Positions 1 to 8,199 of a stretch of 64,000 bases of DNA are shown piece after piece; position 1 is the stretch's first letter, and every line of letters begins with the position of its first letter. The stretch comes from Curtobacterium citreum (GTDB lineage Bacteria; Actinomycetota; Actinomycetes; Actinomycetales; Microbacteriaceae). The translations under genes were made by a program, and so were the position numbers. The notes below the pieces were generated by a model. The model did not search any database, had not been told where the DNA came from, and saw only the letters and a list, made by a program, of their open reading frames with translations. The DNA is taken from assembly GCF_006715175.1 (NCBI RefSeq), contig NZ_VFMQ01000001.1:248001-312000 (forward strand), written 5' to 3'.

Positions 1-1267
1 TCCCGGCCTGGTCCTGCCCGGTCTCGGCGGCCTTGCGCAGGCGCTCGACGATCTCGCGGGCGTCGTCGAGCGACGTGGCGTTGATCGTCGAGCGGACGTT
101 CTCGCGGGTGTACTCGGGCAGGGAGCGGACCGAGATGTCGCTGTCCTCGTAGACGTCCGACAGCGCGATCGGACCGATCGACTGCTGGACGCCCTTGTAG
201 ATCGCGACGGTGCCGCGGTCGCTGCCCACGTAGTAGTGCGCCTGTATGATCCGCCAGCCCAGGAAGACCGCGCCGACGAGGAGCGCGACGGCGGCGACGA
301 GCGCGACCGTCCAGGCGATCCGGCGACGGACACGACGACGGCGGTCCTCGGCGATCAGCTCCGCGAAGTACTGGTCGGACTCGGGCTCGAAGTGCGAGTC
401 CTCCGGCGCGGTGGAGACCTTGAGCGGGTGCAGCAGGATCGTGGGGAGGCGGATCGGCTTGCGGCCGGTCGCCGCCTCGAACGTCAGCGGCGCGGCGGCG
501 GACCCGACGGTCGTGGCGGCGTCGTCGGAGTCGTCGACCTCGGCGTCGGTGACGTCCATCACGACGACCGTCACGTTGTCCGGGGCGCCGTGGTCGAGCG
601 TCTCCTTGACGAGCCGCTGCGTGACCTGGTTCGCGTCCATCGTCGACGCGAGCGCGTGGCGGATGCGCTCCTCGGCGAGGTACGACGACAGGCCGTCGGA
701 GCAGAGCAGCCAGCGGTCGCCCGGCTGGATGTCCATCACGGCCGTGTCGACCTCGGGCGCGGCGTCGACGTCACCGAGCACGCGCATGAGGACCGAGCGG
801 CGCGGGTGCACGGCGGCTTCCTCGGGCGTGATCCGTCCGCTGTCGACGAGTCGCTGGACGAACGTGTGGTCCGAGGTGATCTGCTGCAGCTCCCCGTCGC
901 GCATGCGGTAGATGCGGGAGTCGCCGATGTGCGCGATCGCGATCTGGTCGCCGACCCGGATGAGCGCGGACACCGTGGTGCCCATGCCCGTGAGCTCCTG
1001 GTGCTCGAAGACGGTCTCGGTGATGAGCTGGTTCGCCGCGATGAGCGCCGACTGCAGCGCGAACTCGGCGTCGTGCGCCGAGGGGAACTCGCGGTCGACC
1101 TCGCGGATGCGCCGGATCGCGATCGCCGAGGCGACGTCGCCGCCGGCGTGCCCGCCCATGCCGTCCGCGACCGCGAACAGGTGGGCGCCGGCGTAGCCGG
1201 AGTCCTGGTTGTTGGCGCGGATGCGCCCGACGTGGGACACAGCGGCGCTCAGCGTGCGAGCCGTCAT
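1..1267 (-). CDS. pstP: PP2C-type Ser/Thr protein phosphatase, C-terminus beyond window
   Basis: Membrane-anchored metal-dependent phosphatase that removes phosphate from Ser/Thr-kinase substrates, as PstP does in actinobacterial cell division and wall control. The N-terminus starts MTARTLSAAVSHVGRIRANN and carries metal-binding Asp22 and the DGMGGHAGGD signature at residues 35-44. A single membrane segment lies at about residues 315-340, followed by an extracellular segment (HYYVGSDRGTVAIYKG) typical of PstP. The frame is open to the window edge, so the C-terminus is missing. It starts 7 bases after fhaB stops, in the usual fhaA-fhaB-pstP order, which supports the assignment. Confidence 0.93.
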   Translation of the reverse strand, partial: MTARTLSAAVSHVGRIRANNQDSGYAGAHLFAVADGMGGHAGGDVASAIAIRRIREVDREFPSAHDAEFALQSALIAANQLITETVFEHQELTGMGTTVSALIRVGDQIAIAHIGDSRIYRMRDGELQQITSDHTFVQRLVDSGRITPEEAAVHPRRSVLMRVLGDVDAAPEVDTAVMDIQPGDRWLLCSDGLSSYLAEERIRHALASTMDANQVTQRLVKETLDHGAPDNVTVVVMDVTDAEVDDSDDAATTVGSAAAPLTFEAATGRKPIRLPTILLHPLKVSTAPEDSHFEPESDQYFAELIAEDRRRRVRRRIAWTVALVAAVALLVGAVFLGWRIIQAHYYVGSDRGTVAIYKGVQQSIGPIALSDVYEDSDISVRSLPEYTRENVRSTINATSLDDAREIVERLRKAAETGQDQAG

Positions 1268-1274
1268 GTCCGGG

Positions 1275-1832
1275 TTACCGCCGCAGCTCGAACGTCGTCG
1301 TCCCGATGGTGATCGGCGTCCGCTCCCCGACGGTGACGGGGGCGGTCACCTTCTGCCCGTCGACGAAGGTGCCGTTCGTGGAGTCGAGGTCGGTGAGGAC
1401 CCAGCCGGAAGCGCGGAGCTCGAGGCGGGCGTGGTTGGTCGAGGTGTAGTCGTCACGGATCACGACGTTCGACTCGCTCGAGCGCCCGATAGTGATGGGC
1501 CCGCCGCCGAGCGGCATCTCCATGCCCTCGCGGGAGCCTTCGGTGATGACGAGTCGCGTGGCCACCCCGGCGGCGGTGGCCTGCGTCGAACCAGGGGACT
1601 GGCCGATGAGTTCCGTGAACGCCCCGGCTGATGCAGACGCGGCCGCGGGGGCCGCCGTCGGGATCGCGGGGGTCGTCGGACCGGAGGCGCTGGCCTTCGG
1701 ATCGGTCGGGATGGTGCGGACGCGCTGGCCGAACAGGTCGCTCCGCAGGGCGAAGACGATCACGAACACGAACAGCCAGAGCACCGCGAGGAAGGCGAAG
1801 CGCAGGACGAGCAGGGTCAGCCCCGTGGTCAT
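1275..1832 (-). CDS. fhaB: Membrane-anchored FHA-domain protein FhaB (FipA)
   Basis: 185 residues. Residues 5-29 form one hydrophobic membrane segment, followed by an Ala/Pro-rich linker and a C-terminal FHA phosphothreonine-binding domain from about residue 91. That domain shows GRSSESNVVI, a TSTNHARL loop and DLDSTNGTFVDG, the residues that contact pThr. FhaB/FipA proteins link Ser/Thr kinase signalling to division and peptidoglycan synthesis. The start ATG overlaps the stop of fhaA (ATGA, 1829-1832), so the two are translationally coupled, and pstP follows after 7 bases. The whole set reads as one operon on the minus strand. Confidence 0.93.
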   Translation of the reverse strand: MTTGLTLLVLRFAFLAVLWLFVFVIVFALRSDLFGQRVRTIPTDPKASASGPTTPAIPTAAPAAASASAGAFTELIGQSPGSTQATAAGVATRLVITEGSREGMEMPLGGGPITIGRSSESNVVIRDDYTSTNHARLELRASGWVLTDLDSTNGTFVDGQKVTAPVTVGERTPITIGTTTFELRR

Positions 1833-2509
1833 CGAGCACCTCCGTCGTTCTCGGGGATCACCCGGAACACCATACGGGTACGACCGATCTCGATCGTGGA
1901 GTCCGGTTCGACGATCGCCTGCTGGAAGCGTTCGCCGTTCAGCTTCGACCCGTTCGTGGAGCCGAGGTCGTTGGCCTGCGCGTGCTTGCCGTCCCAGACG
2001 ATCTCGACGTGCTTGCGGCTCGTGCCGGTGTCCGCGACCGTGATGTCGGCATCCGTCCCGCGACCGATGACGGTCCGGCCCCGGTGCAGCTTGTGTCGCT
2101 GCGACCCGATGTCGAGGACGGCGACCCAGGCGACGTCCCGCTGCACGGTCGACGAGTCGATCTGCAGGATGCCGGTCGACAGCGTGCCGTCCTGCTGCAG
2201 TCGGATGGTCACCGGACCGGAGAACGAGTAGTTCTGCGCGACGGCGTGCTGCTGCACCATCTGGGACAGCTCGTCGATGAGCGGACGCCCGATGTCGTGC
2301 ATGCGAGTGTGGTCCGGCGGCGCGAGGCGCACCGTGAACTCGTTCGGCACGAGGATGCGCTCCCGCGAGACCACGGCGGCCTTCGTGTCGAGCTCGCGCC
2401 GGAGGGCACTGGAGATCTCGACGGGCTGCACGCCGGAGCGGAAGGTCTTCGCGAAGGCGCCGTTCACGGCGCGCTCCAACCCTCGCTCGAAGCTGTCCAG
2501 CAGGCCCAT
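1829..2509 (-). CDS. fhaA: DUF3662 and FHA-domain protein FhaA
   Basis: 226 residues, soluble. The N-terminal DUF3662 domain begins MGLLDSFERGLERAVNGAFA. The C-terminal FHA domain, about residues 140-226, contains GRGTDADITV, TSRKHVEIVWDG and DLGSTNGSKLNG. In mycobacteria FhaA binds phosphorylated MviN and PknB. It is first in the minus-strand operon fhaA-fhaB-pstP and overlaps fhaB by four bases. The kinases and RodA/PBP genes usually found next would lie outside the window, beyond position 1. It is slightly shorter than many homologues because the linker between the domains is short. Confidence 0.93.
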   Translation of the reverse strand: MGLLDSFERGLERAVNGAFAKTFRSGVQPVEISSALRRELDTKAAVVSRERILVPNEFTVRLAPPDHTRMHDIGRPLIDELSQMVQQHAVAQNYSFSGPVTIRLQQDGTLSTGILQIDSSTVQRDVAWVAVLDIGSQRHKLHRGRTVIGRGTDADITVADTGTSRKHVEIVWDGKHAQANDLGSTNGSKLNGERFQQAIVEPDSTIEIGRTRMVFRVIPENDGGAR

Positions 2510-2619
2510 GTGTCTCCAGTGTCGTCGGTCAGGGACCCCTGCATGGTAGTGGTTGGCCCCGGTGCGCGTCTGAACGTGGTCATGGAGGCACTCCGCAGCG
2601 TGCTAATGTTGCCGGGCTG

Positions 2620-2706
2620 GCGCGAGTGGCGGAATTGGTAGACGCGCACGGTTCAGGTCCGTGTGCTGGAAACGGCGTGGGGGTTCAAGTCCCCCCTCGC
2701 GCACCA
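2620..2706 (+). tRNA. tRNA-Leu, anticodon CAG
   Basis: The acceptor arms GCGCGAG (2620-2626) and CTCGCGC (2696-2702) pair perfectly. The anticodon stem CACGG/CCGTG encloses loop TTCAGGT, giving anticodon CAG, which reads CUG. A long variable arm marks a class II tRNA. The T arm contains GGGTTCAAGTCCC. CCA is encoded at 2704-2706. A -10-like TAATGT sits at 2604-2609. fhaA lies upstream on the opposite strand and a strong hairpin follows directly. Confidence 0.97.
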
Positions 2707-2711
2707 CGCAG

Positions 2712-2745
2712 GAGAAGGCCCCCGGAGGAATCCGGGGGCCTTCTC
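2712..2745 (+). terminator. Intrinsic terminator after tRNA-Leu
   Basis: A perfect 15-bp stem (2712-2726 with 2731-2745) closed by a GGAA tetraloop, rich in GGCCCCC/GGGGGCC. It starts five bases after the tRNA CCA end. There is only a short T-poor tail, as is common in high-GC actinobacteria. Confidence 0.9.
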
Positions 2746-2864
2746 GCATTCTCGGTGACGGCCGGCGCGCAGGTGATCGCGAGCCGGCCACGGGGTGACG
2801 GCAGCGACGCGGCGGGCGTACCACGGGCCTCCTGGCCGGCGGTCCGTCTGCGCGCGCGTCCCCC

Positions 2865-2888
2865 GGACTGGAGGCGCGGATCCCGTCC
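2865..2888 (+). repeat. Single-arm copy of the dispersed GGAGGC element
   Basis: Carries GGACTGGAGGCGCGGAT followed by CCCGTCC. It lies in a 187-base gap (2746-2932) where no gene is seen. It matches the core of the hairpin family found elsewhere in the window but has no matching second arm. Confidence 0.55.
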
Positions 2889-2932
2889 GTCGCGCCGCGC
2901 GCGACCGTTGTCCGGTCACCGTCCGCATCCGC

Positions 2933-3796
2933 TCACCACCGGTCGTCGGTGAAGGCCGCGAGGGCATCGGCGAGCATGTCGTTTCCCTGTTGCTCGAACC
3001 GGCGGTCCCCGACCGCGTGCGCCCACACCGCGGTGCCGATCGCCTCGCGGAGCTGCAGCCAGCGCCAGGCGTCGGCGGTCCGCGGGTCGCCGCCGTAGCC
3101 GTCGGTGAACACGCGCTCGAGCGCCGGCTCGTGCCGCCAGTGCTGCACGGCGACGCGCGTGCAGTCGGTCATCGCCGGGCGGAACGCGAACCGGCCGAAG
3201 TCGATCGCCCGGAGCCGACCGTCGTCGACGATCCAGTTCCGCGCCTGCCAGTCGCCGTGGGTCGGGACGAGGACCACCGGGCCGACGGGGTGGTGGGCGA
3301 GCAGGGTGCGGAGCCGATCGACCCGGTCGGCTGGGATGCCGTGCGGGTGGTCGAGGAGACCCGTCGTCTTCGCACGCTCGCGCTCGAGCCACGTCGCGTC
3401 GGGCCGGGACGCCTGGTCGTGGAGTCGCCGAAGGAGCTGCCCGGCCTGCCGGTGCACCGCCGGGTCGTGCTCGTCGGGGGTGCCGAGGGCGAGACGCCCG
3501 GGCACCCGCTCGAGCACGAGGACCCGTGCGGTTTCGTCGGCGGCGCGGAGCCGCCCGGCGTCGCCGTGGGCCACGAGGGCGGCCGTCCACCCGCGGTGTG
3601 CCTCGAGCTCGCGTGGGAAGTGCGTGTTGTCGGGGCCCGACGCCTTGACCGTCCACTCCGATCCAGCGGCCCGGACGTGCAGCACGACCGTGTCGAGCAG
3701 CCCCCACGACTCGTCGGCGACGACCTCGGCGTCGGGCAGCACCCGCCGGACCGCCTCGCGCTGTTCCGGCGTCAGCCGGGTTCGTCCCCACCCCAT
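2933..3796 (-). CDS. Aminoglycoside phosphotransferase-family kinase
   Basis: 287 residues with the protein-kinase-like APH fold. Lys51 (WTVKASG) is the likely ATP lysine. The catalytic Brenner loop is HGDWQARN at residues 180-187, and metal-binding Asp199 sits in AIDFGRF. The family phosphorylates small hydroxylated compounds such as aminoglycosides or choline-like molecules, and the substrate cannot be told from sequence. I chose ATG at 3796 because the open frame upstream runs through the opposite-strand GNAT gene. The flanking genes are unrelated, so it is probably monocistronic. Confidence 0.85.
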   Translation of the reverse strand: MGWGRTRLTPEQREAVRRVLPDAEVVADESWGLLDTVVLHVRAAGSEWTVKASGPDNTHFPRELEAHRGWTAALVAHGDAGRLRAADETARVLVLERVPGRLALGTPDEHDPAVHRQAGQLLRRLHDQASRPDATWLERERAKTTGLLDHPHGIPADRVDRLRTLLAHHPVGPVVLVPTHGDWQARNWIVDDGRLRAIDFGRFAFRPAMTDCTRVAVQHWRHEPALERVFTDGYGGDPRTADAWRWLQLREAIGTAVWAHAVGDRRFEQQGNDMLADALAAFTDDRW

Positions 3797-3880
3797 GTCG
3801 GCACGGTAGCCGCTCGGGTCGGCCGCGTCACGAGGGGCAACGATGCCTGTGGACAGACGCATTGGGCGGAGGATGTGTGG

Positions 3881-4792
3881 ATGACGACCACCGCCGACAC
3901 CGCCCTGCCCGTCCGTCCGGGGGAGCTCCCGACCGCGCGCCCGTCGGACGTCGCGGCCGTGGTCGACCGGGCACGCGACCGCTTCGCGGTGGGGGTGCTC
4001 GCCGACACGACCGGGTGGACCGAAGCCGAGCGCACACTCCTGGCCGACCTGGGGTTCCGGGACGACGACCGCGGTGTGGACCTGTGGGCCCTCGACCTGT
4101 CCCGGGCCGCGGACGGCACCCCGACGCGCGTCCTCGACAACCCGGCGCTCGCGGCGCTCGACTCCCACCACGCGCGGTTCGCCGAGTGGCGCGGGAGGAT
4201 CGTCCGGTACCTGCCGGACGTGTCCGTGTGGATCGGCATCCCCGCCCGGGCGACACCGGACGACTGGGAGGACGTCCGGGTGCTCGCCGGCTCGGGTGCC
4301 GTGGTGCGGGTCGGACTGGATGACGTCACGCCGGCGGGGTGGCTGCCCGTCGAGAGCGCCGGCGGCGTGCAGCTCACGGGGGAGTCGGTGGCAGGAGAAC
4401 CCGACGACGAGGCCGTCGTGCTGACGCCGGACGACGTGCCGGAGATGACCGCCCTGGTCGAGCGGACGAAGCCCGGACCGTTCCTGCCGCGGACGATCGA
4501 GCTCGGGACCTACCTGGGCATCCGTCGCGGCGGGCGGCTCGTCGCGATGGCCGGTGAGCGGCTGCACCCGCCGGGGTGGACCGAGATCAGCGCCGTCTGC
4601 ACGGACCCCGAGCACCGCGGGCAGGGGTTCGGTCGACGGCTGGTGCTCGCGGTGGCGCACGGCATACGGGCCCGAGGTGAGGTGCCGCTCATGCACGCGG
4701 CCGCGGGCAACACCGGGGCGATCGGCCTGTACGAGCACCTCGGCTTCCGGCAGCGGGAGCGCGGCGCCCTGCGGTTCGTGCAGGTCCCCTGA
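3881..4792 (+). CDS. GNAT-family N-acetyltransferase, two-part
   Basis: 303 residues. The C-terminal half is a clear GNAT domain: the acetyl-CoA loop in CTDPEHRGQGFGRRL, PGPFLPRTIELGTYLGI upstream of it, and NTGAIGLYEHLGFR at the end. The middle begins LDNPALAALDSHHARFAEW, where most relatives of this subfamily start. The first 65 residues are therefore an extension or a wrongly chosen start, and an in-frame GTG at 4076 would remove them. Substrate unknown. The gene is divergent from the kinase at 2933-3796, with 84 bases between them. Confidence 0.85.
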   Translation: MTTTADTALPVRPGELPTARPSDVAAVVDRARDRFAVGVLADTTGWTEAERTLLADLGFRDDDRGVDLWALDLSRAADGTPTRVLDNPALAALDSHHARFAEWRGRIVRYLPDVSVWIGIPARATPDDWEDVRVLAGSGAVVRVGLDDVTPAGWLPVESAGGVQLTGESVAGEPDDEAVVLTPDDVPEMTALVERTKPGPFLPRTIELGTYLGIRRGGRLVAMAGERLHPPGWTEISAVCTDPEHRGQGFGRRLVLAVAHGIRARGEVPLMHAAAGNTGAIGLYEHLGFRQRERGALRFVQVP

Positions 4793-4838
4793 CCGGCGCC
4801 GACCCGTCGTCGGCGCGTCCCCGACCCGTTCCCGACCG

Positions 4839-5599
4839 TCAGCGGACGCCGACGAGCTGCCCGGTGACGACGGCCGCTGCGACCACGACGAACGGTCCGA
4901 GGGCGATCAGGCTGACCCAACGGTGCTCGACGAGCAACGCGACGAACTCGCGCAGGATCGCGCTCGGGACGGAGTACCGGGCGGTCCGGGAACCGACGAC
5001 CTGCGCGTCCGCGCCGAGCTGCGGGCCAACGAGGCCGTCCGCAGCACGTGGTAGTCGCTCGTGACGAGCAGGACCGGCCCCGACCGACCGTGGTCGCGGA
5101 GGAGCTCGGTCGATCGCTCGATGTTCTCGCGGGTGGTCGTCGAGCGGTCCTCTGCCAGGACGTCCTGCTCCGGGACGCCCTGCTCGAGCAGGTACTCCCG
5201 CATCGCCGACGCCTCGGACCGGACCTCGTCGGACCCCTGCCCGCCGGACGGCACGAGGAGCGGACGGTTCCCCCGGTCGCGCTCACCGCGGTACACCCGG
5301 AGCGCACGGTCGAGCCGGCCGCGCAGCAGCGGGGTGACCGTGTCGTCCCGCCGCAGTCCGGCGCCGTGCACGACGACGGCGGTCGGGGACAGGCCGTGCC
5401 GCATCCGGCCGTAGACCACCGAGTAGACCGCGAACGACACGAAGGCGGCGCTGGCGGACGCCGACACGAGACCGAGGAGTGCGGCGACGGACAGCCCGAC
5501 GAGTCCGAACCACACGACGAGCAGGACTGCGGCCACCGGCAGGGCGAAGACCGCGATGCCGGCGAGCAGCGAGAGCTGGTTGCCGAGGCTGCGCGACAT
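4839..5599 (-). pseudogene. YdcF/SanA-like (DUF218) membrane protein with frameshift
   Basis: The N-terminal 190 residues read as a DUF218 protein: hydrophobic segments, then PSGGQGSDE, EDRSTTTREN and VTSDYHVLRT, which bind the proposed phosphate or sugar ligand. At about 5019-5021 one base is missing. The first frame ends at 4907 in a Ser/Arg-rich tail. The other frame continues convincingly as LGADAQVVGSRTARYSVPS and then a last membrane helix to a stop at 4839. YdcF-like proteins act at the envelope. The gene starts 3 bases after the response regulator stops, so it belongs to that operon. A sequencing error would look the same. Confidence 0.8.
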
Positions 5600-5602
5600 C
5601 GG

Positions 5603-6280
5603 TCAGGGCTCGCGTGCCCCGGCGAGCCCGTGGTCGTGCGCGTACACGACGAGCTGCACACGGTCGCGCAGGGCGAGCTTGCCGAGGATGCTCGAGATCT
5701 GCGTCTTCACGGTGGACTCGGTCACGAACTCCTTCGCGGCGATCTCGGCGTTCGACAGCCCGCGGGACGCCCACCCGAACACGATCCGCTCCCGGTCCGT
5801 CAGGGTCTGGAACGCCGGCGGCTGCGGTGCCGGGGCGCGCTCGACGTCGGCGCCGAACAGCTGCGTCAGGTCGTTCGGTGCGATGACCGAGCTGCCCTCG
5901 TGCACGGCGCGGACGGCGGCGAACAGGAAGGGCGGGGTGGTGTCCTTGAGCAGGAACCCGCTCGCGCCGAGGCGGATCGCGGTCGCCGCTGCGGGGTCGA
6001 GGCCGAACGTGGTGAGCACGATCACCCGGGGGAGCGGCGCACCGACCGGCCCGTCGTCCGCGAACAGCCGCCGGACCGTCTCGACGCCGTCGACCCCGGC
6101 CATCCGCATGTCGAGCAGCACGACGTCGGGACGCAGCTCGGGGATCGCGGCGAGGGCCTCGGCGCCGTCGGAGGCCTCGCCGACGACGACCATGTCCTCC
6201 TGGGCGTCGAGCACCACCCGGAGCCCGGCGCGGAACAGTGCCTGGTCGTCGGTGAGCAGGATGCGGATCGGGTCGGTCAT
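5603..6280 (-). CDS. NarL/LuxR-family response regulator
   Basis: 225 residues. The receiver domain (1-120) has acidic pair DD11-12, phospho-acceptor Asp57 (VVLLDMRM) and the KD near residue 110. The LuxR helix-turn-helix fills about residues 155-215 (LTDRERIVFGWASRGLSNAE, then TVKTQISSILGKL). It is the cognate regulator of the kinase encoded just upstream, whose stop overlaps this start by four bases (6277-6280). Such pairs often respond to envelope stress. The downstream YdcF-like gene is a plausible co-transcribed target. Confidence 0.93.
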   Translation of the reverse strand: MTDPIRILLTDDQALFRAGLRVVLDAQEDMVVVGEASDGAEALAAIPELRPDVVLLDMRMAGVDGVETVRRLFADDGPVGAPLPRVIVLTTFGLDPAAATAIRLGASGFLLKDTTPPFLFAAVRAVHEGSSVIAPNDLTQLFGADVERAPAPQPPAFQTLTDRERIVFGWASRGLSNAEIAAKEFVTESTVKTQISSILGKLALRDRVQLVVYAHDHGLAGAREP

Positions 6281-7536
6281 CGGTTCGTCCCCCCTCGGAC
6301 GTCGAACGGGATGCGTGCTCGTGCGGTGAACACGTCGTCGAGCACGGCGGCGTCGAACGAGCCGCCGATCGTGGTGAGTCGGGTCTGCATGCCGGTGAGC
6401 CCCCGGCCCGAGCCCCGCGGGTGCGCTGCGAGCTCGTCGATCCCCAGGCCGTCGCCGACGGGCAGGGCGGCTCGGGGCACGGCGTTCTCGACCTCGAGCA
6501 CGAGGTCGGCGGAGCGCCAGGTCTCCCGGACCTCGACGGCGCCGCCGGGGACCCCGTGCCGGAGCGCGTTCGTCAGCATCTCCTGCAGCACCCGTCTGGC
6601 AGCGGTCCCGTGCACGGCCCCGAGTGGTCGGGCGGTCCCGCGGACGGCGTGCTCGACGTCGACGCCGGCGTCCCGGATGCCCCGGACGATCTCCTCGAAC
6701 GAGGTCGGGTCGGCGGTGGCGTCGGAGCCGTCGATGTGCCCGAGGACCTGACGCACCTCGGTCAGGGAGCTCCGGGCGGTGCTCGCGATCGTGGCGCTGA
6801 CCTCGCGGATGCGGGCCTCGTCGTCGAGGAACGGCACCGAGTCGGCCTGGGCGATGATCACCGCGAGGGAGTGGCCGACGACGTCGTGGACGTCGCGGGC
6901 GATGTCGGCGCGGATGCGCTCGGCCTCGGCCTCGTCGACCGCGCGCGTGGCGACGGCCTCGGCGCGGTTCGCCACCGCCTCGGCGCGGGTCGCGGCGGCC
7001 TCGGCGTCGGCGCGACGGACGGACTCGGCGTTCTGCGACCGGACGGCCCGGGTCGCGAGTCCGGATGCCCAGACCGCGACGAGCGCGAGGGTCGGAGCGG
7101 CGAGCACGAGGACCGCCTGGTCCGCGGGCCCGCTGTTCAGCAGGAGCGCGTAGCGGTAACCGGTCCTGGAGAGGTACATCGCGGCGGTCGCTCCGGCCAC
7201 CACCGCGAGCAGACCGGCGAGGACGACCTCGAGCCGCGTGCCGACGATCGCGACGCTGCCGATCACGACGAACAGGGCGAGGTCCACGAGGGAGGGGCGC
7301 TCGCCGCCGAGCACCTGCACCACCCCGAGGGCGACCGCGGCGAGCATCGCGCCGGACGGCGAGAACCGTCGGACGGCGATCGCGGCGGTGGCGGTCGCGA
7401 CGGCGGGCAGGCTCGCGTGCTCGAGTTCGAGGTCGATCGGGGCGAGGAACACCAGCGCCGCCAGGAGCGCCCAGGTGACGTCGGCGACGACACTGCGGAG
7501 GGGCAGCGGTCTGGTGAACCCGCGCCCGTCCCTCAC
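6277..7536 (-). CDS. Sensor histidine kinase (HisKA_3 / LiaS-DesK type)
   Basis: 419 residues. Five or six membrane helices fill residues 15-165. A coiled linker follows with three near repeats of RAEAVA (about 182-200). The dimerisation/phosphotransfer box RDVHDVVGHSL has His217 as the likely phosphorylated residue. The ATPase domain has N-box LQEMLTNALRHG and a G-box within GSGRGLTGMQTRL. No large extracellular sensor is present, as in intramembrane-sensing kinases. It is the first gene of the minus-strand operon kinase-regulator-YdcF-like. Confidence 0.93.
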   Translation of the reverse strand: MRDGRGFTRPLPLRSVVADVTWALLAALVFLAPIDLELEHASLPAVATATAAIAVRRFSPSGAMLAAVALGVVQVLGGERPSLVDLALFVVIGSVAIVGTRLEVVLAGLLAVVAGATAAMYLSRTGYRYALLLNSGPADQAVLVLAAPTLALVAVWASGLATRAVRSQNAESVRRADAEAAATRAEAVANRAEAVATRAVDEAEAERIRADIARDVHDVVGHSLAVIIAQADSVPFLDDEARIREVSATIASTARSSLTEVRQVLGHIDGSDATADPTSFEEIVRGIRDAGVDVEHAVRGTARPLGAVHGTAARRVLQEMLTNALRHGVPGGAVEVRETWRSADLVLEVENAVPRAALPVGDGLGIDELAAHPRGSGRGLTGMQTRLTTIGGSFDAAVLDDVFTARARIPFDVRGGTNR

Positions 7537-7573
7537 GGGTCGATCATCGCACGACGGCCGGGCGCGGCGGCCG

Positions 7574-7675
7574 TCACGGGACGGGCGACATCGCCACGAG
7601 GGCGGCGGCGGTGACCGCGACGATGGCGGCGCAGGTCACGAGGGTGGCGATCACGTGCTTGGTCGAGCTCTCCAT
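7574..7675 (-). CDS. Small single-TM protein, hypothetical
   Basis: 33 residues from ATG at 7675: MESSTKHV, then a hydrophobic alanine/valine helix and MSPVP at the end. The layout is a charged start and one membrane helix, as in many unannotated actinobacterial small proteins. No strong ribosome binding site is visible, so translation is uncertain. It lies 37 bases upstream of the kinase gene on the same strand. Function unknown. Confidence 0.4.
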   Translation of the reverse strand: MESSTKHVIATLVTCAAIVAVTAAALVAMSPVP

Positions 7676-7824
7676 GGCACCCAGGTTCCCGTGGTGGATG
7701 CCCCTCCGGCATCGTGCGGAGGGACGAACGGCCTCGTCCGCGAGGACGAAGCGCGCACCGGTCGAGGACCGTGTCGACTGCTCGGAACGTCCGGCCGGCA
7801 CGAGGACCGTGGCATCATCGCGAC

Positions 7825-8142
7825 GTGACGACCGGTGCATCCTCCGAGGTCGGTTCGCGCGTGCTTCGCCGCCGCCTCCGGGAGACGAGTTGCCCGACGT
7901 GCGGGCATCCGTGGGAGGAGCACCCGGGTGCTCCGACGTCGACGAGCGCGGTCTGCGACGAGTGCGTGTTCGACCGCGACCACGGGCAGGCCGAACCCGG
8001 GGCGACGCTGTGCCGTGCTGTCGTCCCTGCGGAGCTGTTCCGACGTGCGCAGCCGGAGCCGATCCGCCCCAGGACCTGGCGGGACCGCTTCATGCGGGTC
8101 GCCGCTCGAGTGGTCGAGGCTGTCCTGGACGCGTGGCCGTGA
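7825..8142 (+). CDS. Hypothetical protein with zinc-ribbon-like cysteines
   Basis: 105 residues from GTG at 7825. CPTCGHPWEEHPG and VCDECVFDRDHG give two CxxC pairs spaced like a small zinc ribbon, with additional His residues. The C-terminal part is basic and ends in an amphipathic helix. No catalytic motif is seen and I do not recognise a named family. The upstream open frame (from 7714) is low in coding character, so GTG is preferred. A hairpin element starts at its stop codon. Confidence 0.65.
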   Translation: MTTGASSEVGSRVLRRRLRETSCPTCGHPWEEHPGAPTSTSAVCDECVFDRDHGQAEPGATLCRAVVPAELFRRAQPEPIRPRTWRDRFMRVAARVVEAVLDAWP

Positions 8143-8188
8143 CGGACGGGAGGCGCGTGGTCGCGCGACCACGTGCCTCCCGTCCGTC
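8141..8188. repeat. 22-4-22 hairpin element between convergent genes
   Basis: Arms 8141-8162 and 8167-8188 with loop GCGC; the only mispair is G-T. Each arm carries GGACGGGAGGC(G/A)CG. It lies exactly between the convergent 7825-8142 and 8200-8883 genes and could act as a bidirectional terminator. Same family as 9212-9259 and 25545-25592. Confidence 0.9.
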
Positions 8189-8199
8189 CCGTGGTCCGT

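Noticed and set aside
236..1312. Long plus-strand ORF opposite the PP2C gene
   Set aside because: Arg/Gly/Asp-rich shadow of the phosphatase with no motif or start context; the minus frame matches PstP throughout.
2795..3880. Upstream extension of the GNAT ORF
   Set aside because: It is antisense to the APH-family kinase and has no domain content; coding likeness starts at 3881.
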